Assembly (NCBI GenBank): GCA_964413535.1
Contig: CAYPTB010000056.1
Coordinates: 1 to 41,703, forward strand
DNA length: 41,703 nucleotides
Direction: 5' to 3'
From: CAYPTB01 sp964413535
Lineage (GTDB): Bacteria > Planctomycetota > UBA1135 > GCA-002686595
The translations under genes were made by a program, and so were the position numbers. The number at the start of each line of letters is the position of its first letter. Within the stretch, counting starts at the first letter, position 1. This document shows, in pieces, positions 31,957 through 39,802 of this stretch. Under the pieces are notes generated by a model. It searched no databases, had not been told where the DNA came from, and was given only the letters and a program-made list of their open reading frames with translations.

Positions 31957-33324
31957 TCATTCGACGTAGCCGAGCTCGCGCAGGGCGGCCTGGTTCTCTT
32001 CGCTGAGCTCCCACTCGCCGGGCTCGTCCTGGAGCCCGCGGGCGAGCACGGCGGAGAGACGCGCGCGCAGCCGCTCGACGTCGGCCGGACGTTCGGCCGC
32101 CAGGTTCACGCGCTCTCCGGGATCCTGCTCGAGGTCGTAGAGCTCGGTCACGAGACCCGCGGCGCGCCCGGCCGCGGAGGGCAGGATGAGCTTCGTCCCG
32201 TCGGCCGTGCGCAGCGCGGCTGCGTAGCGCGTCAAGCTCACGCTGTCCCTCGCGTTCCCTCCGCGCGCGTCCGCGTCGCCGGAGAGGAGCGGCACCAGGC
32301 TCCTGCCCGTCAGTCCCGCGGGCGCCGGCAGGCAGGCGAGCTCGAGCAAGGTCGGCAGGATGTCGACGTTCTCGACCGGCGCGTCGATCACTGCGCCCTG
32401 CACCGCGAACGGCGCGAACAAGACGAGCGGCACGTGCACGAGCTCCTCGTAGAGCTGGTTGCCGTGGGTCATCTTGTGCGTGTCGAGGATGCCGCGCGGA
32501 GCCGTCGCATCACCCGGCCGGGGGGAATCGGGCCGCGTCCACAAGCCCTCGCCGTGGTCCGAGGCCACGACGACCACCGACCGCTCGAGCACGCCGGCCG
32601 TCCGCAGCGCGCGCAGCGCGATGTCGACCTTGGAGTCGACAAGGCGCACGTCGTCGTCGTAGCCGTTGATCGCGCGGCCGATGGCGGCCGTGTCGGCCGC
32701 GAAGACCTCCGGGTCGAGCGAGCTTTGCAGCGCGTCGTAGTAGCGCGCGAGCTCGGGCGGAATGCGTCCGGGCTGCTTTTGGAAGTGCTCGTACTCGCTC
32801 GCCGGCCCGTAGGGATCGTGGGGATCGACCCAGTGCACGTAGGTGAACGTCGGCGTCCGGCCCGCAGACACGATCCAATCGCGCACGTCCTCGAAGCGCG
32901 CGTCGCACTCGAAGCGCTCGAAGCCGCGCCGGAAACCGTTCTCGGCGTTGTGGACGAGCGGGTTCACGACGAAGGCCGCCGTGCGCCAGCCGTGCTCGCG
33001 GAAGATCTCCGCCAGCACCGGCGCGTCCTTCGGCAAGCGCAGCTTCTCGGCGGCGAGGTGCCGGCCGGTGAACATCGACACCATGCTCGGCCCGGTCCAG
33101 GAGCTCTGGGCCGTCGCGCGGCGAAAGAGCGCGCCCTCGCGCGCCAAGCGGTCGATGTGCGGCGACGTCGCGCGCTCGTAGCCGTAGCAGCCCAGGTGAT
33201 CGGCCCGTAGCGTGTCGATCACGACGAGGAGCACGTGACTCGCCGGCCGGCAAGGCTCACTGCACGCCGCGCCGAGCGCCACGAGAGCTGCGATGAACGG
33301 TGCGAAGCGCATGCGATGCGCCAT
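31957..33324 (-). CDS. Sulfatase-fold protein with Thr in place of the formylglycine residue
   Basis: 455 residues with an N-terminal export signal (APFIAALVALGAAC; the lipobox is imperfect). It has the alkaline phosphatase superfamily core: VLLVVIDTLRADHLGCYGYE with metal-binding Asp37, then SSWTGPSMVSMFTGR, WVDPHDPYGP, VVVASDHGEGLW and DILPTLLELACLP. True sulfatases have Cys or Ser at the first position of (C/S)xPS, where it is converted to formylglycine. Here it is Thr77 (T-G-P-S). A Thr nucleophile is used by phosphotransferases and phosphodiesterases of the same fold, so activity on phosphate esters is as likely as on sulfate esters. GAAGGG precedes the ATG. Confidence 0.85.
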   Translation of the reverse strand: MAHRMRFAPFIAALVALGAACSEPCRPASHVLLVVIDTLRADHLGCYGYERATSPHIDRLAREGALFRRATAQSSWTGPSMVSMFTGRHLAAEKLRLPKDAPVLAEIFREHGWRTAAFVVNPLVHNAENGFRRGFERFECDARFEDVRDWIVSAGRTPTFTYVHWVDPHDPYGPASEYEHFQKQPGRIPPELARYYDALQSSLDPEVFAADTAAIGRAINGYDDDVRLVDSKVDIALRALRTAGVLERSVVVVASDHGEGLWTRPDSPRPGDATAPRGILDTHKMTHGNQLYEELVHVPLVLFAPFAVQGAVIDAPVENVDILPTLLELACLPAPAGLTGRSLVPLLSGDADARGGNARDSVSLTRYAAALRTADGTKLILPSAAGRAAGLVTELYDLEQDPGERVNLAAERPADVERLRARLSAVLARGLQDEPGEWELSEENQAALRELGYVE

Positions 33325-33850
33325 TCTGCCCTTCGGCGCCGCCTGATGCGTCGCGCGGTGCGTCGCGCGGCTCCTCTAGTGCCCCGAACCAGAAGTTCGC
33401 GCGAAGAAGCGCGTCGAATGGGGCTTCCTGGCAAGGCGCGCCGACGACCTGACTCTGATCGAGTTTCGGAGGAGGCGCAACGCAGCCAGGGAGCCGCAGG
33501 CGGCTCGATTTTGGTTGCGAACTTGTGATCGTCCACGAGCTCTGCCACCTGAGGACGCGCCACCACGATGCACGCTTCGAACTGCACCTCGGAAGCGCGA
33601 TGCCGGACTGGAGGGTGAGACACCGGAGGCTGACCGAGATCAGGCTCGACTGAGCTCGGACCTCATCGGCGCTCTGCACGGCGATGGCGGCATTACCTAT
33701 CTCTCCGTAATCCGCTCGAGTAGCTGGCATGGAAGGCGCCCGGGAGACTGCGCCGGAGGCCGCGCGGCGGGGTCGGTTTGCGGGCTCGAGCCGCCGGGGG
33801 TAGCTTGAAGCCGTCGCTCCTCATCTCCTTGTCGAGGAAGGAGGCACGTC
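33325..33850. other. Gap between sulfatase-fold and radical SAM genes, mostly decayed
   Basis: 526 bp with no intact gene. The middle (about 33470-33653) is the remains of a YgjP-like peptidase gene, listed separately. The left part (33325-33460) is GC-rich and unassigned. The right part (33654-33850) includes AATTACC-type AT-richer sequence around 33690-33725 and, just before the radical SAM ATG, a strong AAGGAGG ribosome-binding site at about 33838. Confidence 0.5.
33470..33653 (+). pseudogene. Remnant of a YgjP-like metallopeptidase gene
   Basis: From 33522 to the stop at 33651-33653 one frame reads LVIVHELCHLRTRHHDARFE followed by LHLGSAMPDWRVRHRRLTEI. This is the C-terminal half of the YgjP/WLM-like zinc peptidase family, with its HExxH motif (HELCH) and the conserved MPDW. 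Just upstream another frame reads GAAGGSILVANL, matching the strand before HExxH, so a frameshift lies near 33520. No start and no N-terminal half can be found. It is therefore a dead fragment of 44 readable codons plus a frameshifted extension. Confidence 0.75.
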
Positions 33851-35305
33851 ATGAAGGTCCTGTTGCTGCACCTGCCCCTGGTGCGGCGTTCGTGGCTCGG
33901 CCAGTTCTCGCTTCCCGAGCCCTTGGCACAGATGTACCTGGCGCCGGTCCTGGCGGACCGACACGAGTTGCGGCTCGTCGATCTGCGCGTGACGCCGCGC
34001 CTCGAGCAAGCGCTCGACGGATGGCGCCCCGAAGCGGTGATCGTCGGCGTGAACCCGCTGTACTACGCGGCGGCGGACCGATCGCTCGCCCTGTTGCGCG
34101 AGCTCTTCCCACGCTTGCGGATCCTCTTGTGCGCGGACGCGGAGTACGGGAACGGCCACGTCAGCGAGCGCCCGCTCGACTTCGCGCACCCGCTCGCCGA
34201 CGCGCTCGTCGAGCCCTACTTCCTCGCGCCGCTGAAAGCGATCGTGGTCGAGACGCTCGCCGCCTGGGACGAGGGGCGCTCGATCGCGGAGGTGCCGGGG
34301 TTGTGGGTGCAGACTTCGCCCGGGAACTGGTCCCCCACCGAGTCCGTTCCGAACCGCGCGGCCGACATCGGCGTGCCCGACCGCAAGCCTCTCGGGCGCG
34401 CGCGCGGGAGCTACCGCTTCGCCGGCATCGGCCGGATGGCGCACCTCTTCTACACCTACGGGTGCCGCTACAAGTGCCGTTTCTGTCCCATGAGCAAGCA
34501 CGACGGCTCGGTCGTCGCGCGCTCGCTCGACGACGTCGTCGCGGAGCTCTCCGAGCTGACCGAGCCGCACGTGTTCCTCGAGGACTTCGAGCCGTTCCTC
34601 GCGCCCGAGGCGATGTCGCGCCTCGCGGACGCGGTCGAGGGGGCCGGGATCCGAAAGCACTGGTACATGCTCACGCGTTCCGACACGGCGCTCGAGCAAG
34701 AGGATCTGATCCGCCGCTGGCAGGGCCTCGGGCTGCGTTGGCTCTACCTCGGACTCGACGGCGCTTCGCCCGAGCGCCTCAAGGAGATCAAGAAGGCGAC
34801 CACGGTCGGGACGAACGAGAAGGCGCTCGCCCGCATGTCCGAACTCGGCTTGTGCGTGTCGGGCGGCTTCGTCGTGCGCTCCGACTTCACGCTCGACGAC
34901 TTCCGGGCGCTGCGCACCTACGTGCGCCGGCTCCGCTCGCCCTTGGTGGGCTTCACCGTCGAAACGCCCTTCGTCGGCACCGCACTCTTCGACGAGCGCG
35001 AGAAGAGCCTGACCACGCGCGACTGGAGCCTGTTCGACATGGAGCACGCCGTGCTCCCCACGGTACTGCCGCTCGACGTCTTCTACCGCGAGATGACGCG
35101 CCTGCACGTCGCGAACGGCTTGCGCGCGACGCCGTCGATGCTGCGCCACTACCCGCTGCGCGACCTCGTGCGCATCTGGGCCGGCGGCGCGCGCGGCGTC
35201 CTCGGCGCCCGCCGTTCCGCCCGCGACCACGAGCACCCGACGGGACTCGGCCGCGGGCCGCGCGCGCGACGCGCGCGACGCGCGCCGGCCGCGGCGCACG
35301 CGTGA
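33851..35305 (+). CDS. B12-binding-type radical SAM protein
   Basis: 484 residues. The N-terminal 150 residues look like a cobalamin-binding Rossmann domain (MKVLLLHLPLVRRSW, PEAVIVGVNPLYY), though the usual DxHxxG histidine motif is not evident. The radical SAM core starts with YGCRYKCRFC (C205, C209, C212), ligating the 4Fe-4S cluster, followed by FLEDFEPFL, LRWLYLGLDGASPERLKEIK and FVVRSDFTLDDF. Members methylate or rearrange lipids and secondary metabolites, and the substrate here is unknown. AAGGAGG precedes the ATG by 7 bases. The last 40 residues are arginine and alanine rich and may be non-conserved. The next reading frame begins within the stop. Confidence 0.88.
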   Translation: MKVLLLHLPLVRRSWLGQFSLPEPLAQMYLAPVLADRHELRLVDLRVTPRLEQALDGWRPEAVIVGVNPLYYAAADRSLALLRELFPRLRILLCADAEYGNGHVSERPLDFAHPLADALVEPYFLAPLKAIVVETLAAWDEGRSIAEVPGLWVQTSPGNWSPTESVPNRAADIGVPDRKPLGRARGSYRFAGIGRMAHLFYTYGCRYKCRFCPMSKHDGSVVARSLDDVVAELSELTEPHVFLEDFEPFLAPEAMSRLADAVEGAGIRKHWYMLTRSDTALEQEDLIRRWQGLGLRWLYLGLDGASPERLKEIKKATTVGTNEKALARMSELGLCVSGGFVVRSDFTLDDFRALRTYVRRLRSPLVGFTVETPFVGTALFDEREKSLTTRDWSLFDMEHAVLPTVLPLDVFYREMTRLHVANGLRATPSMLRHYPLRDLVRIWAGGARGVLGARRSARDHEHPTGLGRGPRARRARRAPAAAHA

Positions 35306-35330
35306 GCGACGCACGGATGCGCTTCCACGT

Positions 35331-35666
35331 GGTCGCGAACCCGATTCCGGCGTCGCCGTCGAGTACTCGCTCGCGCGGGAGCTGCAGGAATTGCTCGGGT
35401 ACACGCAGTGGCGCAACTTCGAACAGGTCATGGCGAAGGCGCGCGAGGCCTGCCGCAACGAGGGTCAGGAGGTCGACGACCATTTTGCTGACGTCAGCAA
35501 ATTGGTCGACTTGGGCTCGGAGGCGCGGCGCGACCTCGAGGACATGGCACTAACCCGCTACGCGGCCTACCTGTTCGCGCAACCTGGCAAGCGACAAGAA
35601 GGACACGAATTGAGTGTGCGGGTGCTCGGTGTCGCTATCGCGACTGTTCTCGCTTCCCGATCATGA
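35331..35666 (+). pseudogene. dinD: Truncated dinD-like (BRO-N type) gene
   Basis: In one frame the sequence reads EYSLARELQELLGYTQWRNF, then AKAREACRNEGQEVDDHFAD and MALTRYAAYLFAQ. This is the conserved N-terminal domain of DNA-damage-inducible protein D. The canonical start is missing (no ATG/GTG in frame near the expected position) and homology stops after LFAQ (about 35582). From there about 28 unrelated codons run to TGA 35664-35666, overlapping the JAMM gene's ATG. The C-terminal two thirds of DinD are absent. A perfect palindrome sits within it. I infer a gene relic from a mobile-element insertion or deletion. Confidence 0.75.
35484..35501. repeat. Perfect 18-bp palindrome in the dinD relic
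   Basis: TTTGCTGACGTCAGCAAA is its own reverse complement. Around it GTCGAC...GGTCGAC also pair imperfectly, extending the palindrome to about 35471-35510. It encodes FADVSK in the relic's frame. Confidence 0.8.
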
Positions 35667-36097
35667 GTTCCACCTCCACCTCGGCGAGCACGCTCGTGCT
35701 GCCCGCTGCTCTGCGCTCCGCGCTCGAAGAGCATGCGAGAGCGGGATTCCCGCTGGAGACGTGCGGTCTGCTGATCGGACGGGCGCGGGCAGAGCGCATC
35801 GAGGTAGAAGCCGTGCGCAAGCTGCGCAACGTCCAGGTCGAGCGCGCGCGCGAGCGCTACGAGCTCGATCCGGTCGAGCACCTGGCGGTCGAGGACGAAG
35901 CGGCGGCGCTCGGCCTCGAGGTCGTAGGCGCGTGGCACTCCCATCCCGATCACCCCGCGCGACCGTCGGAGACCGATCGCGCGCGTGCGTGGGAGGGTTG
36001 GTCGTACGTGATCCTCGCGGTCACGGCCGCTGGGGTCGTCGACCTGCGCTCGTGGCGGCTCGTCGACGGGGACTTCCGCGAAGAGCGGCTCGCGTGA
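35663..36097 (+). CDS. JAMM/MPN+ (Mov34-type) metallopeptidase
   Basis: 144 residues. It has the JAMM zinc site: E32 in PLETCGLLIG, H92-S-H94-P in GAWHSHPDHPARPSETD, S102 and D105. Bacterial members cut C-terminal extensions from ubiquitin-like sulfur carriers (as Mec+ does with CysO) or act on ThiS/MoaD-like partners. The next gene is a rhodanese-E1 fusion, which supports this role. No ThiS-like small gene is in the window. The stop TGA (36095-36097) is inside palindromic element 4. Confidence 0.92.
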   Translation: MSSTSTSASTLVLPAALRSALEEHARAGFPLETCGLLIGRARAERIEVEAVRKLRNVQVERARERYELDPVEHLAVEDEAAALGLEVVGAWHSHPDHPARPSETDRARAWEGWSYVILAVTAAGVVDLRSWRLVDGDFREERLA

Positions 36098-36203
36098 CGT
36101 ACGGTGCCAGTCCAATTCTTCACCTCACCGCGCAAGATCCCTGCTCCCTGCAACACCCTTGCGCGGTGAGGTGAAGAATTGGACTGGCACCGTACGTCAC
36201 GCG
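36091..36203. repeat. Long palindromic element, copy 4 (46-bp perfect arms)
   Basis: Arms 36091-36136 and 36158-36203 are perfect reverse complements over 46 bp around a 21-base loop. The core TACGGTGCCAGTCCAATTCT then TCACCTC is the same as copy 1. The outer nine bases CGCGTGACG / CGTCACGCG include the JAMM gene's last codon and stop, so the end of that gene is mirrored on the far side. It lies between the JAMM and rhodanese-E1 genes. Confidence 0.95.
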
Positions 36204-36270
36204 ATCACATCGTCTTGGTCGCGCGGAGCTACACTCGGGGTGTGGCGATCGAACGGCGGAAGGCGGCGCG

Positions 36271-37503
36271 ATGAAAGCGAAGGACGCGAGGCTCGTCGAG
36301 CTCAAACGGAGCGTGCCCGAGGTCGACCCGGGCGAGGCGCGCGCGCTCGTGGAGCGGGGCGCGGTGCTGATCGACGTGCGCGAGCCCGACGAGGTGGCGC
36401 TCGGGAGTCCCACCGGCGCCGAGCGGCTCGTGCGCGGCTTCCTCGAGCTGCGCGTCGAGGACGCGGTGCCCGACAAGGACCGCACGGTGCTCGTGATGTG
36501 CGCGGGCGGCGTGCGCTCGCTGTTCGCGGCCGAGGGCCTGCAGAAGCTCGGCTACCGCGACGTGCGCTCGGTGGTGGGCGGCTTCAACCGCTGGAAGAGC
36601 GAAGGCTTGGCCGTCGAGGTGCCGCGCACCCTGTCGCAGAGCGAGCGCGAGCGCTACAGCCGCCACCTGCTCATGCCCGAGGTCGGCGAGAAGGGTCAGG
36701 TGAAGCTGCTCTCGAGCTCCGTCCTGTGCATCGGCGCCGGCGGGCTCGGCTCGCCGGTCGCTATGTACCTCGCGGCCGCGGGCGTCGGGCGCCTGGGGCT
36801 CGTCGACTTCGACGTCGTGGATCGCTCGAACCTGCAGCGCCAGATCCTGCACACGGAGGCGCGCATCGGCACGTCGAAGATCGCGTCGGCGCGCGCGACG
36901 CTCGAAGCCTTCAACCCCGGCGTGGAGATCGTCGGCATCGAGGAGCGCCTCGACTCGACGAACGTCGAGCGCATCTTCGCTGGCTACGACCTCGTCGTCG
37001 ACGGCTCCGACAACTTCCCCACGCGCTACCTCGTGAACGACGCGTGCGTGAAGCTCGGTCTCCCGAACGTGCACGGCTCGATCTACCGCTTCGAGGGCCA
37101 GGTGTCTGTGTTCTGGCCCGCATGTTCCGCGCGCCGCGGACCGTGCTATCGCTGCCTCTACCCCGAGCCGCCGCCGCCCGAGCTCGCGCCGTCGTGCGCC
37201 GAAGCGGGCGTGCTCGGCGTGCTGCCGGGCGTCATCGGTCTGCTCGAGGCGGTCGAGACGATCAAGGTGCTGCTCTCGATCGGGGAGCCGCTCGTCGGAC
37301 GGCTCCTGTACTACGACGCCCTGCGCGCGAGCTTCACCGAGCTCGGAATCGAGCCCGATCCCAAGTGCCGCTACTGCGCCGAGGGCGCCGCGTTCCCGGG
37401 CTACATCGACTACGAGCAGTTCTGCGCGTCGCGCGTCCTGGGCAGGACGGAACCGAAGCTCTCAGATGCTGCGGCGCAGTTCGGACCGACATCACTCGGT
37501 TGA
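36271..37503 (+). CDS. Rhodanese-E1 (ThiF/MoeB-like) fusion protein
   Basis: 410 residues. An N-terminal rhodanese domain (about 15-117) has its active Cys77 in CAGGVRS. A ThiF/MoeB E1-like domain (about 120-385) has the ATP-binding GAGGLG (155-160), DFDVVDRSNLQRQILH, the catalytic-type C309 in APSCAEAGVLGVLPG, and zinc ligands C292-x2-C295 and C366-x2-C369. It would adenylate the C-terminal Gly of a ubiquitin-like protein and pass sulfur to it. In most MoeBR-type proteins the rhodanese is C-terminal, so its N-terminal position here is less usual. The last 20 residues run into the region overlapping the convergent restriction gene by 12 bp. Confidence 0.9.
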   Translation: MKAKDARLVELKRSVPEVDPGEARALVERGAVLIDVREPDEVALGSPTGAERLVRGFLELRVEDAVPDKDRTVLVMCAGGVRSLFAAEGLQKLGYRDVRSVVGGFNRWKSEGLAVEVPRTLSQSERERYSRHLLMPEVGEKGQVKLLSSSVLCIGAGGLGSPVAMYLAAAGVGRLGLVDFDVVDRSNLQRQILHTEARIGTSKIASARATLEAFNPGVEIVGIEERLDSTNVERIFAGYDLVVDGSDNFPTRYLVNDACVKLGLPNVHGSIYRFEGQVSVFWPACSARRGPCYRCLYPEPPPPELAPSCAEAGVLGVLPGVIGLLEAVETIKVLLSIGEPLVGRLLYYDALRASFTELGIEPDPKCRYCAEGAAFPGYIDYEQFCASRVLGRTEPKLSDAAAQFGPTSLG

Positions 37504-38613
37504 TGAACCGCGCACGGGTCCTATCCATTGGCGCAACAACTCCTGTGCTCTACCGACATCGATCGATTCATGGAAGCCCTCGCGCCAGATAGCATCGAGA
37601 CTCCCTGAGAACTGAATAGTTCCGCGTGTTCCTCGGCCGGACCAGCGCAAGTCGATTCTTGCGGCCGCCAGAAGCGTTCTGTCAAACACCGACACCAAGC
37701 GAGTCATTACCAGGTCGCGATTAGGGTCAACGCCTACGAACAAAATTGCGAGCAGCCGGTTCCCCAATGCCAAATCTTGCAGCAATTTTTTTACGTTGTA
37801 CGCCTTTGGAGCGGACGATAGGTCGAGCCGCTTAGACTTGACATTAACGGAGATCGTCACTGTCAACACTTGAACGGCTAAGTCACCGAGACCCTGATTC
37901 TTCGCCGCTCCGGTAACGAGTTTTTCGATACGATCACCACGGGTCTTGGCGTTTGTGTCGCGCGCTGCCGCCAGAATCCTGTCCCGCTTCTGCTGAGTGA
38001 CAGCATCAAGCCTCGCAGCGAGTTTGACATAATCCGGCTCATCGCTGATGGCATGAGCGAGTTGCGGCGCCGTTAGAATCCGATCGACCTCAGGTGGCGA
38101 TGGTGACCAGAGTGTTCTCGCGCCAGCAATCGCCTGGGTGGCCGCGATGATCCGAGCTCGGTGCGCCGAATGATCCTCTCGCTGGTGGACAGCCCAGAGT
38201 GCCGCAAAGTTTTCGGGCGTGTTTGCAGTACCCTCGTGGGCCACGGCGATGTCGCTGCCCAGGATGCTGCCAACGAGTTTCTGATCCGTGAGCCCGTGTG
38301 AGGTGTGCGAGACCTTCCGAAGAAACGTCGGGTTCGCGAGGTAGAGATCACACCTGTTCGGAGTGATCAGGCAGGCTATTACAGGGAGTGCGTCATGCTT
38401 TACGATCTTCTTGAAAGCCACAACGGCATTCGGAAACCCAGTGTCCGCGCTATTTTGACTGACGCGCACGACGAACGCGTCGCCCACAAGAAGCGCACGT
38501 TGCTTGATGAGTGTGAACCGTTGTATCAATGCTGCGACCAGTTCATCCTTTCCACCCTGAGGGTTTTTGGCACGCCACTTTCGCACAAAGCGAACCAGTG
38601 CATCCAAGATCAA
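37492..38613 (-). CDS. Probable type II restriction endonuclease of the R-M pair
   Basis: 373 residues. I do not recognise the exact family. The pattern E230 (RGDRIEKLVTGAAKNQ), D244 (LGDLAVQV) and TISVNVKSKR (K259) fits a PD-(D/E)xK nuclease core with Asn in place of the middle acid. Its start ATG overlaps the methyltransferase stop by 4 bases, the usual arrangement of a methyltransferase followed by its restriction enzyme. GC is lower by eye than in the chromosomal genes, and codon use differs (more A/T-ending codons), pointing to transfer. The stop overlaps the end of the convergent rhodanese-E1 gene by 12 bp. It could instead be an R-M accessory protein, but endonuclease is the best guess. 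Confidence 0.65.
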   Translation of the reverse strand: MILDALVRFVRKWRAKNPQGGKDELVAALIQRFTLIKQRALLVGDAFVVRVSQNSADTGFPNAVVAFKKIVKHDALPVIACLITPNRCDLYLANPTFLRKVSHTSHGLTDQKLVGSILGSDIAVAHEGTANTPENFAALWAVHQREDHSAHRARIIAATQAIAGARTLWSPSPPEVDRILTAPQLAHAISDEPDYVKLAARLDAVTQQKRDRILAAARDTNAKTRGDRIEKLVTGAAKNQGLGDLAVQVLTVTISVNVKSKRLDLSSAPKAYNVKKLLQDLALGNRLLAILFVGVDPNRDLVMTRLVSVFDRTLLAAARIDLRWSGRGTRGTIQFSGSLDAIWREGFHESIDVGRAQELLRQWIGPVRGSSTE

Positions 38614-39581
38614 AAGTCGAGCTGCGGCTGGACTTCCTCCACGTCGGCCATAAGCGCGTGCGACTGGGTTGCAGGCTTCGAGTTGCGCTCCCAGAAGACG
38701 CCATCCGCGTAGCCTTGGATGGCTTGTCTTGCCTCGGCGAGCGCAAGTCGCTTGAGGGCAAGGCAGGCGTATCGCTCGTCTATTTCAATACCGACGAATC
38801 GACGTCCGAGCTTTCTTGCCACAACAGCTGTCGTACCCGATCCAAGGAACGGGTCGAAGACAACGTCGCCGGGATTGGAACTGGCAAGGACGAGCTTCGC
38901 GACCAGCTTTTCCGGTTTCTGTGTCGGGTGGTCGGTGTTCTCCGGCATGGACCAGAACGGGACGGTGAGGTCGGTCCAGAGATTCGATGGGCAAGTGAGC
39001 CGATGACCATCGTGCCAATCCTTGGGCCGCCCTGTCTCATCTCGATACGGTGCGAGCACTCGTCGCTTGAGCTTGACAGCATTCAAATTGAATACAAAGT
39101 CCTCGGACACGGTGGCGAACCAGATGTCCTCCGAGCTGTTTTTCCAGTTGTGTAGCGCACCGCGTCCTTTTTCGCGCTCCCACGTGATGCGGTTCCGCAC
39201 AACGAGGTGGCGATCAACGACGCCATGAATCGCCGAGGACGATCTCCAGTCACCGCAGATGTACACGGTAGCAGTCGGCTTGAGAAGTCGCAGCATCGGC
39301 CGGAACCACAATTCCATCCACGCGGCGTATTCCTCGGTAGGCATAGCCGCAAATCGCTGCTCGCCAAACTGCTTGTTCAGGTTGTATGGCGGATCGAGAA
39401 TGAGCAGGTCGACAAATGCGTCGGGCATATGCCCAACGGCAACACCGGAATCCTGACATACAACACGATCAAGAAAGTCCGCGACCGAGCCACGTTGTAT
39501 TGGTCGCGCAAGCGACCCCTTGAGTACGGATGCCTCGCTTGGTTCAAGGCGCAGAGTTCGGTTGCGGGTGGATCGGGTCAT
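38610..39581 (-). CDS. Beta-class DNA methyltransferase (N6-adenine or N4-cytosine)
   Basis: 323 residues from ATG 39579-39581. This start is chosen because AAGGAG lies 5 bases upstream; the longer open frame upstream (to 39938) looks non-coding and runs over the next gene. DPPYN (63-67, motif IV, LLILDPPYNL) comes before the SAM-binding FLGSG (245-249, motif I), with HPTQKP (218-223) before motif I, the order of beta-class enzymes. The target-recognition region lies between (about 130-210). It methylates adenine N6 or cytosine N4 in a site that cannot be read. The overlap with the nuclease gene indicates an operon. Confidence 0.92.
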   Translation of the reverse strand: MTRSTRNRTLRLEPSEASVLKGSLARPIQRGSVADFLDRVVCQDSGVAVGHMPDAFVDLLILDPPYNLNKQFGEQRFAAMPTEEYAAWMELWFRPMLRLLKPTATVYICGDWRSSSAIHGVVDRHLVVRNRITWEREKGRGALHNWKNSSEDIWFATVSEDFVFNLNAVKLKRRVLAPYRDETGRPKDWHDGHRLTCPSNLWTDLTVPFWSMPENTDHPTQKPEKLVAKLVLASSNPGDVVFDPFLGSGTTAVVARKLGRRFVGIEIDERYACLALKRLALAEARQAIQGYADGVFWERNSKPATQSHALMADVEEVQPQLDF

Positions 39582-39802
39582 GGAGCTCCTTACTCGGGTG
39601 CCGGCACGAGCCATAGAGTATCGCGGGCGGAGAGAATGCATCAACGCGGTGCGTTGTCCCTGAATGAGCGGCGTGGCTCGGCAATAGGTCGTTGTGGCAC
39701 TCTCCGCACGTCGGGTTGCACGATCCGCCGGTCCTGCCGACCCAGTAGCGTTGGACAACGAAGGGCGCGCAGGACGAACTGCTCGGGGCCGAGTCTCCCG
39801 CC

